Source of the DNA: Xylanibacter ruminicola
GTDB lineage: Bacteria; Bacteroidota; Bacteroidia; Bacteroidales; Bacteroidaceae
NCBI GenBank assembly: GCA_015060625.1
Contig: SUYC01000014.1
Coordinates: 1-64,000, forward strand
Direction: 5' to 3'
DNA: 64,000 nucleotides
Part shown: positions 28,283-37,125 of the stretch, piece by piece
Layout: each line of letters begins with the position of its first letter
Position numbering within the stretch: position 1 is the first letter of the stretch
Notes under the pieces: model-generated
What the model was told of the DNA's origin: nothing
Database searches by the model: none
What the model saw: only the letters and a program-made list of their open reading frames with translations
Translations under genes and position numbers: made by a program

Positions 28283-28286
28283 CTAA

Positions 28287-28328
28287 AAAACTGAAAAAAG
28301 AAAGCCGCAACCCAATTGGGTGCGGCTT
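28287..28328 (-). terminator. Rho-independent terminator of rpsT
   Basis: GC-rich stem 28302-28328 (AAGCCGC arms with a CCCAATTGGG core and one bulged base), followed on the minus strand by a TTTCTTTTTT tract at 28301-28292. Confidence 0.9.
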
Positions 28329-28350
28329 GTACTTTATTGTTGGGTAATTA

Positions 28351-28605
28351 TTATCCCAGCTTGTTAACGTGCAGTGCAAGGCTTGACTTCAGGTTTGCGG
28401 CCTTGTTCTTGTGGATAACGTTGGTCTTAGCCAGCTTGTCCAGCATCTTCTGTACCTTGGGGAACAGAGCTACTGCCTCTTCCTTGTTTGTTGTAGCACG
28501 GAGCTTGCGAACTGCGTTACGCATTGTCTTTGCGTAGTAGTGATTGTGAAGTGCTCTTTTCTTCTCCTGACGGATTCTCTTCACTGATGACTTGTGATTT
28601 GCCAT
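28351..28605 (-). CDS. rpsT: 30S ribosomal protein S20
   Basis: 84 residues, lysine/arginine-rich and helical, beginning [18 protein letters not shown], the usual S20 start, and ending ALHVNKLG. It binds 16S rRNA early in 30S assembly. tRNA-Glu is 185 bp upstream in the same direction and no terminator was seen between them, so cotranscription is possible. The gap holds a 7-bp stem (28737-28743 with 28769-28775), which could belong to an rpsT leader. Confidence 0.97.
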   Translation of the reverse strand: MANHKSSVKRIRQEKKRALHNHYYAKTMRNAVRKLRATTNKEEAVALFPKVQKMLDKLAKTNVIHKNKAANLKSSLALHVNKLG

Positions 28606-28790
28606 GTTTCTTTTGTGAAATTAAAATTGTTAATATAAAGCTTATGGGTCTTACGTCGTAAAGGCTGCCCTGGGCGGGCTCTTCAATTTTGGAATCTTTC
28701 AATTCTTTAATTTTCCAAGCCCTCTGCCACCTTATCCCATCTGTGATAGCTGGTAGCACATGGCTGTGCAGATGGCAGATTTAAATTTTG

Positions 28791-28862
28791 TAGTCCCTAG
28801 GAGAGTCGAACTCCTCTTTAGAGAATGAAAATCTCTCGTCCTAACCGATAGACGAAGGGACC
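28791..28862 (-). tRNA. tRNA-Glu (anticodon TTC)
   Basis: A complete cloverleaf: acceptor GGTCCCT with AGGGACT (G1-U72 pair), D stem GTC/GAC with loop TATCGGTTAG, anticodon stem AGAGA/TCTCT with loop TTTTCAT (anticodon TTC), T stem AGGAG/CTCCT with loop TTCGACT, discriminator A. CCA is not encoded. A -7 box (TACCTTTG, minus, 28882-28889) sits about 20 bp upstream. Confidence 0.96.
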
Positions 28863-28881
28863 ATCGCGTAAAATGCGGGTG

Positions 28882-28889
28882 CAAAGGTA
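28882..28889 (-). promoter_or_regulatory. -7 box (TACCTTTG, minus) of tRNA-Glu
   Basis: Reverse complement of CAAAGGTA, 19 bp before the mature tRNA 5' end. Confidence 0.65.
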
Positions 28890-28952
28890 CTACTATTTTT
28901 CGATTCTACCAAATTTTTTTAGTAAAAAATAACATTTTACGGATATTTTTTG

Positions 28953-28960
28953 TACCTTTG
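28953..28960 (+). promoter_or_regulatory. -7 box (TACCTTTG) of recO, leaderless arrangement
   Basis: The box ends 6 bp before the recO ATG at 28967, so the expected transcription start falls on or beside the start codon. Confidence 0.6.
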
Positions 28961-28966
28961 CACCGT

Positions 28967-29692
28967 ATGTTGACGAAAACACAGGCGATTGTGCTGCATG
29001 CTATCAAATATGGCGAAACCCGATTGATAGTAGATATGTTTACCAAAACATTTGGTAGGCAGGCGTTTATTGTGAGCATACCTAAGACGCCTAAGGGCAA
29101 GGTGAAGAAGCAGTTCTTTCAGCCACTCACCATTTTGGAAATAGAAACCGACCTGCGACCAAGGCAGCAACTGCAGAAACTGCACGATGTAAGGTTGGCT
29201 GCCCCCTTTGCATCAATCCCGTTTGAACCCGATAAGTTGGCCATCTCGTTGTTTGTAGCCGAATTCCTGTATTATGCCTTACGGTCGGAGCAGCAGAATG
29301 AGTTGCTGTATGACTATTTGGAGTATAGTATTCTGTGGTTAGATGGTCAGCAGGCACGATATGCCAATTTTCATCTAGTGTTTTTGTTGAGATTGACGCG
29401 TTTCTTAGGATTCTATCCGAATCTTGACGATTACATGGATGGTGATTGTTTCGACTTGCGCGAGAGTGTGTTTATGCCAGTGCCACCAGTGCATCGCGAC
29501 TTTCTGCATCCTGAAGAAGCACAGAAAGTGCAGTTGATGATGCGTATGGATTTTCCCACGATGCATCTGTTCCGTATGTCGCACCAAGAGCGTAACCGCT
29601 TGTTGGATGTGACCTTAAAATATTATCGACTCCATCTGCCGGATTTCCCAGAGATGAAGTCGATAGAGGTATTGCAAGCCTTATATCAATAA
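28967..29692 (+). CDS. recO: DNA repair protein RecO
   Basis: 241 residues from the ATG at 28967 (MLTKTQAIVLHAIKYGETRLIV), which aligns with the normal RecO start; the in-frame TTG at 28958 lies inside the promoter box. An N-terminal OB fold, then a helical domain. RecO loads RecA on SSB-coated DNA with RecR. The four zinc cysteines of some RecO proteins are not conserved here (only single Cys, VFMPVPPVHRDFLH region instead). It converges on ftsZ with a 10-bp gap and no obvious terminator. Confidence 0.92.
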   Translation: MLTKTQAIVLHAIKYGETRLIVDMFTKTFGRQAFIVSIPKTPKGKVKKQFFQPLTILEIETDLRPRQQLQKLHDVRLAAPFASIPFEPDKLAISLFVAEFLYYALRSEQQNELLYDYLEYSILWLDGQQARYANFHLVFLLRLTRFLGFYPNLDDYMDGDCFDLRESVFMPVPPVHRDFLHPEEAQKVQLMMRMDFPTMHLFRMSHQERNRLLDVTLKYYRLHLPDFPEMKSIEVLQALYQ

Positions 29693-29702
29693 GGTAGCTG
29701 AT

Positions 29703-31043
29703 TTACATAAACTTGATAGTACCCTGAATAGGTTCCTGTGGTTCGTTGGCGGGCTCGTCGATGTTCACAATCTCATCTACATTGCTGGCTTGCGAGTTGA
29801 TGCTATCCAGAATCTCGCGAGTGCGCTTATAGGTTGGTGTCTGCTCAACGGCTGAGATCACGTCGTCGTTATCCAGATCCTCTGGACGGAACAGGTAGAT
29901 ATTGGGACGACGCTTGTAGCGCTTGGTGGCACCCTCGCCGCCATAGTAGCGGTTGCGGCGGTCCTGGCGCTCGGCTGCTTTCTCCTGTTCGGCTGCTATG
30001 CGGTTGATATCCTCCTGAGAGTGCTTCTTCAGGTGACCGTTCATGCCATCCACATTCTCGATACCGAAACCTGTGGCCAGAATTGTAACCTTGACTTTCT
30101 TACCCAGCTCAAGGTCGGTGGCCAATCCCCATTTAATCTCGAAGTCGTTACCGAACTTCGCCATGAAGTCGTTGACATCGTTCATCTCCTCCATCATGAG
30201 TGATGACTGTCCATCCTTAGAACCTGCAAACGAGATAGAGAGCAGGATCTTCTTTGAGTTGAAGATGTCGTTATCGTTAAGCAGCGGTGAGTTGAGGGCA
30301 TCCTCGATAGCCTTTTTTACGCGGCCTTCGCCCTCACCATAACCTGTACTCATGATAGCTACACCACCATCCTTCAGTACGGTCTTCACATCGTTGAAGT
30401 CGAGGTTGATAAGTCCGTGAACGGTGATAATCTCGGCAATCGATTTAGCGGCAACACTCAGTGTGTCATCTGCTTTACCAAAGGCGTCGAGAACCGACAG
30501 TTCTGGATAAATCTCACGCAGGCGCTCGTTGTTGATGACCAACAGGGCATCGACATGTTTCGACATCTCTTCTACACCGTCGAGAGCCTGGTCGATCTTG
30601 CGGTCGCCCTCAAAGCGGAAGGGAATGGTGACGATACCTACGGTAAGGATTCCCAATTCCTTAGAAACGCGAGCGATAACAGGGGCTGCACCAGTACCGG
30701 TACCACCACCCATACCTGCGGTGATGAATGCCATGCGGGTGCCGTCGTTCAGCATGGTGCGGATATCGTCGATGCTCTCTTCGGCAGCCTGACGAGCCTT
30801 CTCAGGCTTGTTGCCTGCACCAAGCCCCTCCTTACCCAACTGGAGATGTACGGGTACGGGCGAATCGTTAAGTGCCTGGTTATCGGTGTTGCAAAGCACG
30901 AATGTAACATCGTGAATGCCTTCGCGATACATGTGGTTGACTGCATTGCCACCACCACCGCCAACACCAATCACTTTGATAATGCTGTGCTCCTTCTCCG
31001 GTGCTCCGAAGTCCAGAATGTCTATATTCATATTATTCTCCAT
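29703..31043 (-). CDS. ftsZ: Cell division protein FtsZ
   Basis: 446 residues. Tubulin-like GTPase that forms the Z ring. The GTP-binding signature GGGTGTG is at residues 112-118, with GGGGGNAV near 28-35 and the T7-type synergy loop NLDFNDVKTVL. A variable linker rich in charged residues (about 340-430) precedes the C-terminal end EPIQGTIKFM, which should be the FtsA-binding peptide. It is the last gene of the dcw cluster, 13 bp after ftsA. Confidence 0.97.
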   Translation of the reverse strand: MENNMNIDILDFGAPEKEHSIIKVIGVGGGGGNAVNHMYREGIHDVTFVLCNTDNQALNDSPVPVHLQLGKEGLGAGNKPEKARQAAEESIDDIRTMLNDGTRMAFITAGMGGGTGTGAAPVIARVSKELGILTVGIVTIPFRFEGDRKIDQALDGVEEMSKHVDALLVINNERLREIYPELSVLDAFGKADDTLSVAAKSIAEIITVHGLINLDFNDVKTVLKDGGVAIMSTGYGEGEGRVKKAIEDALNSPLLNDNDIFNSKKILLSISFAGSKDGQSSLMMEEMNDVNDFMAKFGNDFEIKWGLATDLELGKKVKVTILATGFGIENVDGMNGHLKKHSQEDINRIAAEQEKAAERQDRRNRYYGGEGATKRYKRRPNIYLFRPEDLDNDDVISAVEQTPTYKRTREILDSINSQASNVDEIVNIDEPANEPQEPIQGTIKFM

Positions 31044-31056
31044 AATTCTTCACTTA

Positions 31057-32511
31057 TTAATCTTCTTCTTCAACAATCTTTTTACCAAAGTTCAGGAGCC
31101 CTTTCTTGAACTTATTCCAGGGACTGTTCTCCTTGCGGATACGGGCCTCTTCTTCCTGCTGGCGGCGCTCCTCTTCAAGGCGTGCGCGCTCTTCCTCCTC
31201 CTGCTGGCGACGGCGCTCCTCCTCGGCCTTCTGCTTCTCGGCCTCGGTACGGATAACACCTGCTGGGATGTCTGTTGCCTGTCGGGCAGGGCGATGGTCG
31301 TTAGTAGGATGAGGTGTCTGAGGTCTCTGATTGGCAAACAAATCGCCGTTAGGATCGAATGCATCGCCTGCGCAATTGATATCGCCCTTGGCCAGCAAAC
31401 CTAATACGGTGTTCATCGTACCGTTGTGGGCTTTAATGTCGTCATTGCTGGTCTGAATGGTTTGCGATACAAACTTGGCAACACGAATCTTATCCACGTG
31501 GGTGTGATTGACGAAAGCCTTCTCGATGTTCTTCATGTTCGAGCCACCACCAGTCAGGATGATACCGCCTAACAGCTTGTCGTAATATTCAGATGGTATC
31601 TGGTACCAAACATTCTCGATAATCTCCTCTAAGCGTCCCTCGACAATCTCGATAAACTTACGGCTCTCTACCTGTCGTTCAGGATCGATAGAATACTTTA
31701 AGTCGTTGTCAATATCATTATTGTCGGTATAAGCCGAACCATATTTCAATTTCATCTTCTCGGCATCACTCTCCTCCATCTGGAGGGTGGCGATATCCTT
31801 GGTGATATTATTGCTGCCCAGAGGTATGACAGCCAGATGGCGCAGGATATTCTTTGAGTAAACAGATACGGTAGTAGTGTCTGATCCAAGATCGACAAGG
31901 GCGCAGCCAGAGCGTTTCTCAACCTCGGTGAGCACGATGTCGGCCAGTGCTAATGGAGCAAGGTACATTTCAGCAACGTTGATGCCAGCAGTCTCGAAGC
32001 ACTTATTCAGGTTGCGATAGAAAGCCTTACGCTCAAGAATGTTCAGGAAGTTACCTTCGAGATGGGTGGCCTGAATGCCTACAGGGTCCAACTGGAACTG
32101 AGTGCCCACCTTATATTCCTGTACGGCAGCATCGAGGATCTCCTGGTCTTGGTAGGTCATGTTACGGTTAGCATCCATCAGTTCAATCACCATGTCCTGT
32201 GTGATGATGGTTTCGCCGGGCAGATCCTTGGTTACAACGTTCTTGACGCTGCGGATTGATTGTCCGCCAACGCCAACATACACCTGGGTGATCTGTGTTT
32301 TGAGCTGAGTTTCCAATTTCTTGATGATTCTAGTAAGGCATTGTGCGGTCTTGTCGATGTTATAAACCACACCTTTGCGGATGAATGATGAAGAATTCTC
32401 CTTGACAACGGCCAGCACGTTGATGCTGCCATCGAGATTCTTCTGACCCGCGATTCCGGTTACTTTGGACGAACCGAGTTCAATTGCTACAATAAAATCC
32501 TTTGCTGCCAT
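31057..32511 (-). CDS. ftsA: Cell division protein FtsA
   Basis: Start chosen at the ATG of 32511 (MAAKDFIVAIELGSSKV), 4 bp after the ftsQ stop; a GTG at 32523 would overlap ftsQ. 484 residues, actin-like ATPase that ties FtsZ to the membrane. Motifs: AIELGSSKVTG, ALVDLGSDTTTVSVY, GGIILTGGGSNMKN. It is longer than the usual about 420 residues because of a run of Glu/Arg/Gln residues (about 410-455, EEERRRQQEEEER type) before the amphipathic membrane helix (WNKFKKGLLNFGKKI). Confidence 0.95.
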   Translation of the reverse strand: MAAKDFIVAIELGSSKVTGIAGQKNLDGSINVLAVVKENSSSFIRKGVVYNIDKTAQCLTRIIKKLETQLKTQITQVYVGVGGQSIRSVKNVVTKDLPGETIITQDMVIELMDANRNMTYQDQEILDAAVQEYKVGTQFQLDPVGIQATHLEGNFLNILERKAFYRNLNKCFETAGINVAEMYLAPLALADIVLTEVEKRSGCALVDLGSDTTTVSVYSKNILRHLAVIPLGSNNITKDIATLQMEESDAEKMKLKYGSAYTDNNDIDNDLKYSIDPERQVESRKFIEIVEGRLEEIIENVWYQIPSEYYDKLLGGIILTGGGSNMKNIEKAFVNHTHVDKIRVAKFVSQTIQTSNDDIKAHNGTMNTVLGLLAKGDINCAGDAFDPNGDLFANQRPQTPHPTNDHRPARQATDIPAGVIRTEAEKQKAEEERRRQQEEEERARLEEERRQQEEEARIRKENSPWNKFKKGLLNFGKKIVEEED

Positions 32512-32515
32512 ATTA

Positions 32516-33271
32516 TTAATCACTATTCACTTTTTTACATATAATTTGATTGCTGAACTCTACATTGATGTAGTTGTACTTGTTCCAACCGGCCTTGTTA
32601 AGACCGTAGATATAGAACTTGCGCAGACGTTCAAGCTTGCTGTCGATATAAGCGGGAGTTCCAAGGTACACAACATGCTCGCCAACACGGGGTACCATCT
32701 CGATGGTGCCGTTGGGGAGTACGTTGAGCTGTACGGCCTGGTTGCGCCAGAAACTGTCGCCTACAATCTGGTTGGCCACCTTTGATAGATGCTTCTGGGC
32801 GTATTTCTTGCTGATGCGCCCTGTGGCAACTAGAATATCGGTGGCATAGCCTGCCTCGGGCATGATGTTGCCATGATGGTCGAGATAATAGTTCTCGCCA
32901 TTCTCGGCCATGACGCGGATGACAGGTATGCGCTGTTTGATGCTGATGCACACATGACCGTTCAGTGTTTTATAACACTCTGCCTTCTCCACAAACGGAC
33001 TCTTAAGCAGGGCCTCTTCCATCTTGCGTATCGAAATGGTATTCATGGGGCGCGAGAGTGGATATAACTGATACTGTGTGAGCAGCTTCTTGACTTCGAC
33101 TGGATTCAGGAAACCCTCCATCGACTCTTGCTCGATGTCGATGTTCACCTCGGTGCATGCCTTGGCCATGGCCTCGTCGGGGCTGTTGAAAGCGGTGACT
33201 GCCAGTATCAAGTAGATGCCAACGGCTACGTTGCTCACTACCAGGAGGATTTGTTTCCAGTTAAAGGTCAT
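32516..33271 (-). CDS. ftsQ: Cell division protein FtsQ
   Basis: 251 residues with one N-terminal TM (ILLVVSNVAVGIYLILAV). A POTRA-like region follows (MNTISIRKMEEALLKSPFVEKAEC), then the FtsQ beta domain with VQLNVLPNGTIEMVPRVG. It bridges cytoplasmic and periplasmic division proteins (FtsB/FtsL). Position between murC and ftsA supports the call. ddl, often found next to ftsQ in other phyla, is absent here. Confidence 0.9.
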   Translation of the reverse strand: MTFNWKQILLVVSNVAVGIYLILAVTAFNSPDEAMAKACTEVNIDIEQESMEGFLNPVEVKKLLTQYQLYPLSRPMNTISIRKMEEALLKSPFVEKAECYKTLNGHVCISIKQRIPVIRVMAENGENYYLDHHGNIMPEAGYATDILVATGRISKKYAQKHLSKVANQIVGDSFWRNQAVQLNVLPNGTIEMVPRVGEHVVYLGTPAYIDSKLERLRKFYIYGLNKAGWNKYNYINVEFSNQIICKKVNSD

Positions 33272-33286
33272 TTATCATTTAATGAG

Positions 33287-34663
33287 TTACAATTTGCTAT
33301 TCAATATTTTAGTCATCTGAGGAACCTGGTTGTCCAAGTCGCCAGCGCCAAGCACGATGAGTACCTCGAAATCGTGATTCTTCACGTAGTCGAGTACATC
33401 GTCTTTCTGTATCATCTCCTTCTTCACCCCAGGTTTCAGGTTATCGTAGATGAGCTGCGAGGTCACACCCTCGATAGGCTGTTCGCGGGCGGGATAAATC
33501 TCGGTCAGTATCACCTCGTCGAGCTGACTCAGCGCATCGGCGAAGTCCTTGTAGAAATCGCGGGTGCGGGTATAGAGGTGAGGCTGGAAGATGGCGGTGA
33601 TATGTTTGTTCTTATACAGTTCGCGGATGCTCTTGGCACTCTGGTAGATTTCCTTGGGATGGTGAGCATAGTCGCTCAGGAATACCAGCTTGTCGGTTTT
33701 GATCTTGAAGTCGAAACGACGATCTACACCACCATAGGTCTGCATGCCGTACTTCAGTTCCTCTGCGGTGCAGCCATTCAGCTGTGCCATGGCCATAGCG
33801 GCAATACCATTCTCGATATTGATGGGTACAGGTTGACCTAACTGTACGTTCTTAACACTCTCGATGGGCGAGATGAAATCGAATGTAATCTCACCGTTGT
33901 CTATACGGATGTTCTCGGCGTGGAAATCGCCCTCGGTCAGACTGTAGTCGTAGATGCGAACACCGTTCTGTACGTTTTGTTTCATCTCCAGATTGCGATG
34001 GATAATCAGCGCGCCATCAGGCTGAATGAGCTCGGTGTAATGGCGGAAACTCTCCAGATAGGCCTCTTTGGTGCCATAAATATCCAAATGGTCGGGGTCG
34101 GTAGAGGTGATGACGCTCATCCAAGGGCGGAGCCAGTGGAAAGAGCGGTCGAACTCATCGGCCTCGATAACTACGAAGTCGGAATCTGACAGGATATAGT
34201 TGGTGCCGTAATTCTTGGAAATACCACCTAGAAAGGCGTTACAGTCCAAGTGGCTCTGGTGCATGATATGTGCACACATGGTAGAAGTGGTGGTCTTACC
34301 ATGCGTACCTGCTACGCAGAGACCTTTGTGGCTCTTGGTGAGGGTGCCCAGCACCTGAGCACGCTTTTGGATTTCGAAACCGTTCTCGCGGAAGAACTTG
34401 AGTTCCTGATGGTCGGCAGGGATGGCCGGTGTGTAGATGACCAGGCACGACTCTTTTTTCTTGCACACGTGGGGAATCTCATCGACACTTTCATGGTAAT
34501 GAATCAGCATACCCTCGTTTTCGAGGTGCTTGGTCAGGTCGGATGGTGTCTTATCGTAACCTGCAACCACCAGACCTTTCTTGATAAAATAACGGGCGAT
34601 GGCACTCATACCAATGCCACCGGCGCCTACAAAATATACTGCTTTTATATCGTTTAATTCCAT
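33287..34663 (-). CDS. murC: UDP-N-acetylmuramate--L-alanine ligase
   Basis: Start at 34663 (MELNDIKAVYFVGAGGIGMSAIARYF), 458 residues; the frame is open further upstream into murG without homology. It adds L-Ala to UDP-MurNAc. Motifs: the Rossmann loop GAGGIGMS, the ATP loop GTHGKTTT, and the C-terminal IFQPHLYTRTRDF. Order N-terminal substrate, central ATPase, C-terminal ligase domain. Confidence 0.96.
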   Translation of the reverse strand: MELNDIKAVYFVGAGGIGMSAIARYFIKKGLVVAGYDKTPSDLTKHLENEGMLIHYHESVDEIPHVCKKKESCLVIYTPAIPADHQELKFFRENGFEIQKRAQVLGTLTKSHKGLCVAGTHGKTTTSTMCAHIMHQSHLDCNAFLGGISKNYGTNYILSDSDFVVIEADEFDRSFHWLRPWMSVITSTDPDHLDIYGTKEAYLESFRHYTELIQPDGALIIHRNLEMKQNVQNGVRIYDYSLTEGDFHAENIRIDNGEITFDFISPIESVKNVQLGQPVPINIENGIAAMAMAQLNGCTAEELKYGMQTYGGVDRRFDFKIKTDKLVFLSDYAHHPKEIYQSAKSIRELYKNKHITAIFQPHLYTRTRDFYKDFADALSQLDEVILTEIYPAREQPIEGVTSQLIYDNLKPGVKKEMIQKDDVLDYVKNHDFEVLIVLGAGDLDNQVPQMTKILNSKL

Positions 34664-34691
34664 AATCACTTTTTGCTTTTCACTTCTTTTT

Positions 34692-35795
34692 TTACTTTCC
34701 TGCCAGCTTGATAACTTCCTTGGCAATGATGTCGGCAGAGTCGGGCAGGGCAAGCTTTAGAACATTCTCGCTTAGCGACTGTAATTTCTGGGCATCGGCA
34801 ACCGTTCTAATGGCCAACTCTAACAGGGTGGCAGGTGCGTCGGCATCTTTTACGTAGATAGCTGCATCGCGGTTGGCCAGAGCCAGAGCATTCTTGGTCT
34901 GGTGGTCCTCAGCTACATTGGGACTTGGAACCAGGATAACAGGCTTGCCAATCAGGCAGAACTCCGAGATGCTACTGGCACCAGCACGACTGATAACCAG
35001 GTCGGCGGCCTTGTAAGCTGCGCCCATATCGGTGATGAAATCGGTCACCACCAGGTTGGGGATTTCCTGGCCCTTCAAACGCTGTGCAATTTCGGCGCTA
35101 TAGTACTTACCGGTTTGCCAGATAAACTGGGCATCGGCAGCTTTTATCAGGTCGAGGTGCTGCAGTACACTCTCGTTGATGGTGCGGGCCCCCAGACTAC
35201 CTCCTACCAGCAGAATGGTTTTCTTGGCAGGATCAAGGCCAAAGGTCTTGATGGCATCCTCGCGCGAAATCTTGGTGTCGAGCAAGGCCTGACGTACAGG
35301 ATTACCTGTAAGGATAATCTTGTCGGCAGGGAAGAAACGCTCCATTCCCTCGTAAGCCACGCATATTTTGGCAGCTTTCTTGGCCAGCAGCTTGTTGGTT
35401 ACACCAGCATACGAGTTCTGCTCCTGAATCAAGCAGGGAATACCCATGGCAGCGGCCTTGTTAAGCGTAGGACCGCTGGCATAGCCGCCTACACCTACAG
35501 CTACCTGTGGCTTAAAATCCTTGATAATCTTCTTGGCCATGCACTGGCTCTTCCATATTTTATACAGAACTTTGAAGTTCTTGAGTAAGTTCTTTCTGTC
35601 GAAACCGCAGATGGGTAAACCTTTGATTTCGTAACCTGCGGCAGGCACGCGTTGCATCTCCATGCGTCCAAGGGCGCCAACAAACAGGATTTTGGCGTCG
35701 GGACGTAGTGCTTTCACGGCGTTTGCTATCGAGACTGCTGGGAAAATATGTCCTCCAGTGCCTCCTCCGCTAATGATGACTCTTAGTTCTTCCAT
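34692..35795 (-). CDS. murG: UDP-GlcNAc transferase MurG (lipid II synthesis)
   Basis: Start at 35795 (MEELRVIISGGGTGGHIFPA), 367 residues. GT28 glycosyltransferase that adds GlcNAc to lipid I at the inner membrane face. Hallmarks: GGGTGGHIFPA (G-loop 1), GVGGYASGP, LVGGSLGARTINE, and VISRAGASSISE for UDP-GlcNAc binding. A -7-like TAATTTTG (minus, 35817-35824) sits about 20 bp before the ATG and could give an internal promoter. Confidence 0.96.
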   Translation of the reverse strand: MEELRVIISGGGTGGHIFPAVSIANAVKALRPDAKILFVGALGRMEMQRVPAAGYEIKGLPICGFDRKNLLKNFKVLYKIWKSQCMAKKIIKDFKPQVAVGVGGYASGPTLNKAAAMGIPCLIQEQNSYAGVTNKLLAKKAAKICVAYEGMERFFPADKIILTGNPVRQALLDTKISREDAIKTFGLDPAKKTILLVGGSLGARTINESVLQHLDLIKAADAQFIWQTGKYYSAEIAQRLKGQEIPNLVVTDFITDMGAAYKAADLVISRAGASSISEFCLIGKPVILVPSPNVAEDHQTKNALALANRDAAIYVKDADAPATLLELAIRTVADAQKLQSLSENVLKLALPDSADIIAKEVIKLAGK

Positions 35796-35816
35796 ATGAT
35801 ATTTGCTTATTGCGTG

Positions 35817-35824
35817 CAAAATTA
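35817..35824 (-). promoter_or_regulatory. Possible internal promoter before murG (-7 TAATTTTG)
   Basis: Reverse complement of CAAAATTA, in the 42-bp gap between ftsW and murG, the second largest gap within the cluster. It fits TAnnTTTG; the -33 element is not clear. Confidence 0.4.
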
Positions 35825-35837
35825 CAAATTTAATTTC

Positions 35838-37076
35838 TTATTCTGCTATTTTTAACTCCCTTTTTTTCGCAGAACGGCTAACACTTAATATAACTCCGAT
35901 GTAAGCACAGTTAATGATGGTTGATGTACCACCTTTACTGATGAGTGGGAGCGGCTGTCCGGTAACGGGTGCAATACCCACGGCTACCAGCATGTTGAAC
36001 GAGGCCTGGATAACTAACAGCAGGGCCAGACCCATGGCCAGGAATGCGGGGAAATTGTTCTCGCAACGGCTGGCAATACGGGCTGTACGATACAACAGAA
36101 CGATGTAAAGGAATACGACTCCTGTGGCACCTATAATACCTAGTTCCTCGATGATAATCGCAAAGATAAAATCGGAGAATGCCTGCGACAGGAAGTCGCG
36201 CTCTACCGACTGGCCTGGACCTTTACCGATGATGTTACTCGATACGATGGCGATGTTGGCGTGAGCCACCTGAGCATCCTTGTCAAGGTCGTATTTATCT
36301 GGCGTAATCTCTTCTTTGTTAGAGAATTTCTTGATACGTGATTTCCACGTATCGGCACGGTGTAGCAGCTTTTCGATTTTCGTCTTCTCCTTGGGAGCAG
36401 TTGCCACCTGCTCGGTCTGTGCTTTGTCCACACCCACGTTATTATCGTTACCTACGGCCATAATCAGCAGCAGACCTACTAAGGCCAGTCCAACTACCAC
36501 ACCTGCAAGTTTGGCCAGTTGTAAGAACGGTACTCGACCGATAATCATCATCAGATAGACGACCGTGCACAGCAGGGCTGCCGTTGACAGGTTCTCGACC
36601 ATAATCAGAAAGGCGATAGGCACCACGATACACAGGATGTACTTGAAAGCCTTTTTGTCAGCCCCGTTCTCACGTTGCATAGCGCTTAGAATCTGGGCTG
36701 TAGCCAGTACAATGGTACCTTTGGCTATCTCTGAAGGCTGGAACGTTAAACCGAAGATGTTAATCCATCTGCTGGCATCGCCGGTTCGTTCACCAGCAGC
36801 CAATACCCATAACAGTAGTACTACGGTGGTGATGAGTAAGAAAGGCGTCATCAGTTTGAAGTAACGGCATGGGATGTTAAGGGTAACTACCGCAACCACA
36901 GCACCTATCATGATGGTGATGGTGTGGAATACGATAGGTCCCATATAGTTCTGGCTCTTATAAGTCAGGTTACTCGAGGCAGAGAATACCTCGACAATAC
37001 TGATCATACAGAGGAAGAAGAATACCATCCAGATGACCTTGTCGCCTTTGAAGATGTTGCCTATTTTCTTGTTCAT
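35838..37076 (-). CDS. ftsW: Peptidoglycan polymerase FtsW (SEDS family)
   Basis: Start at 37076 (MNKKIGNIFKGDKVIW), 412 residues. About ten TM helices. SEDS signatures: GLTFQPSEIAKG, and near the end GIAPVTGQPLPLISKGGTS. It polymerises lipid II at the septum with the class B PBP encoded upstream. Unusual for its length is a charged periplasmic loop (about residues 220-285, rich in K/E, TEQVATAPKEKTKIEK) before AFSDFIFAIIIEELG; extended loops here are seen in Bacteroidota FtsW. Confidence 0.95.
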   Translation of the reverse strand: MNKKIGNIFKGDKVIWMVFFFLCMISIVEVFSASSNLTYKSQNYMGPIVFHTITIMIGAVVAVVTLNIPCRYFKLMTPFLLITTVVLLLWVLAAGERTGDASRWINIFGLTFQPSEIAKGTIVLATAQILSAMQRENGADKKAFKYILCIVVPIAFLIMVENLSTAALLCTVVYLMMIIGRVPFLQLAKLAGVVVGLALVGLLLIMAVGNDNNVGVDKAQTEQVATAPKEKTKIEKLLHRADTWKSRIKKFSNKEEITPDKYDLDKDAQVAHANIAIVSSNIIGKGPGQSVERDFLSQAFSDFIFAIIIEELGIIGATGVVFLYIVLLYRTARIASRCENNFPAFLAMGLALLLVIQASFNMLVAVGIAPVTGQPLPLISKGGTSTIINCAYIGVILSVSRSAKKRELKIAE

Positions 37077-37106
37077 TTTTTTTAGTACTTCTAGTATTTC
37101 TAGGAT

Positions 37107-37123
37107 GGCTAGCGCAGCTAGCC
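37107..37123. repeat. Hairpin in the murD-ftsW gap (CTAG-rich)
   Basis: GGCTAGC-GCA-GCTAGCC, a perfect 7-bp stem with a 3-nt loop in the gap of about 49 bp. Five CTAG tetramers occur between 37091 and 37139. No T tract follows on the minus strand, so it is not a simple terminator. Confidence 0.6.
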
Positions 37124-37125
37124 TA

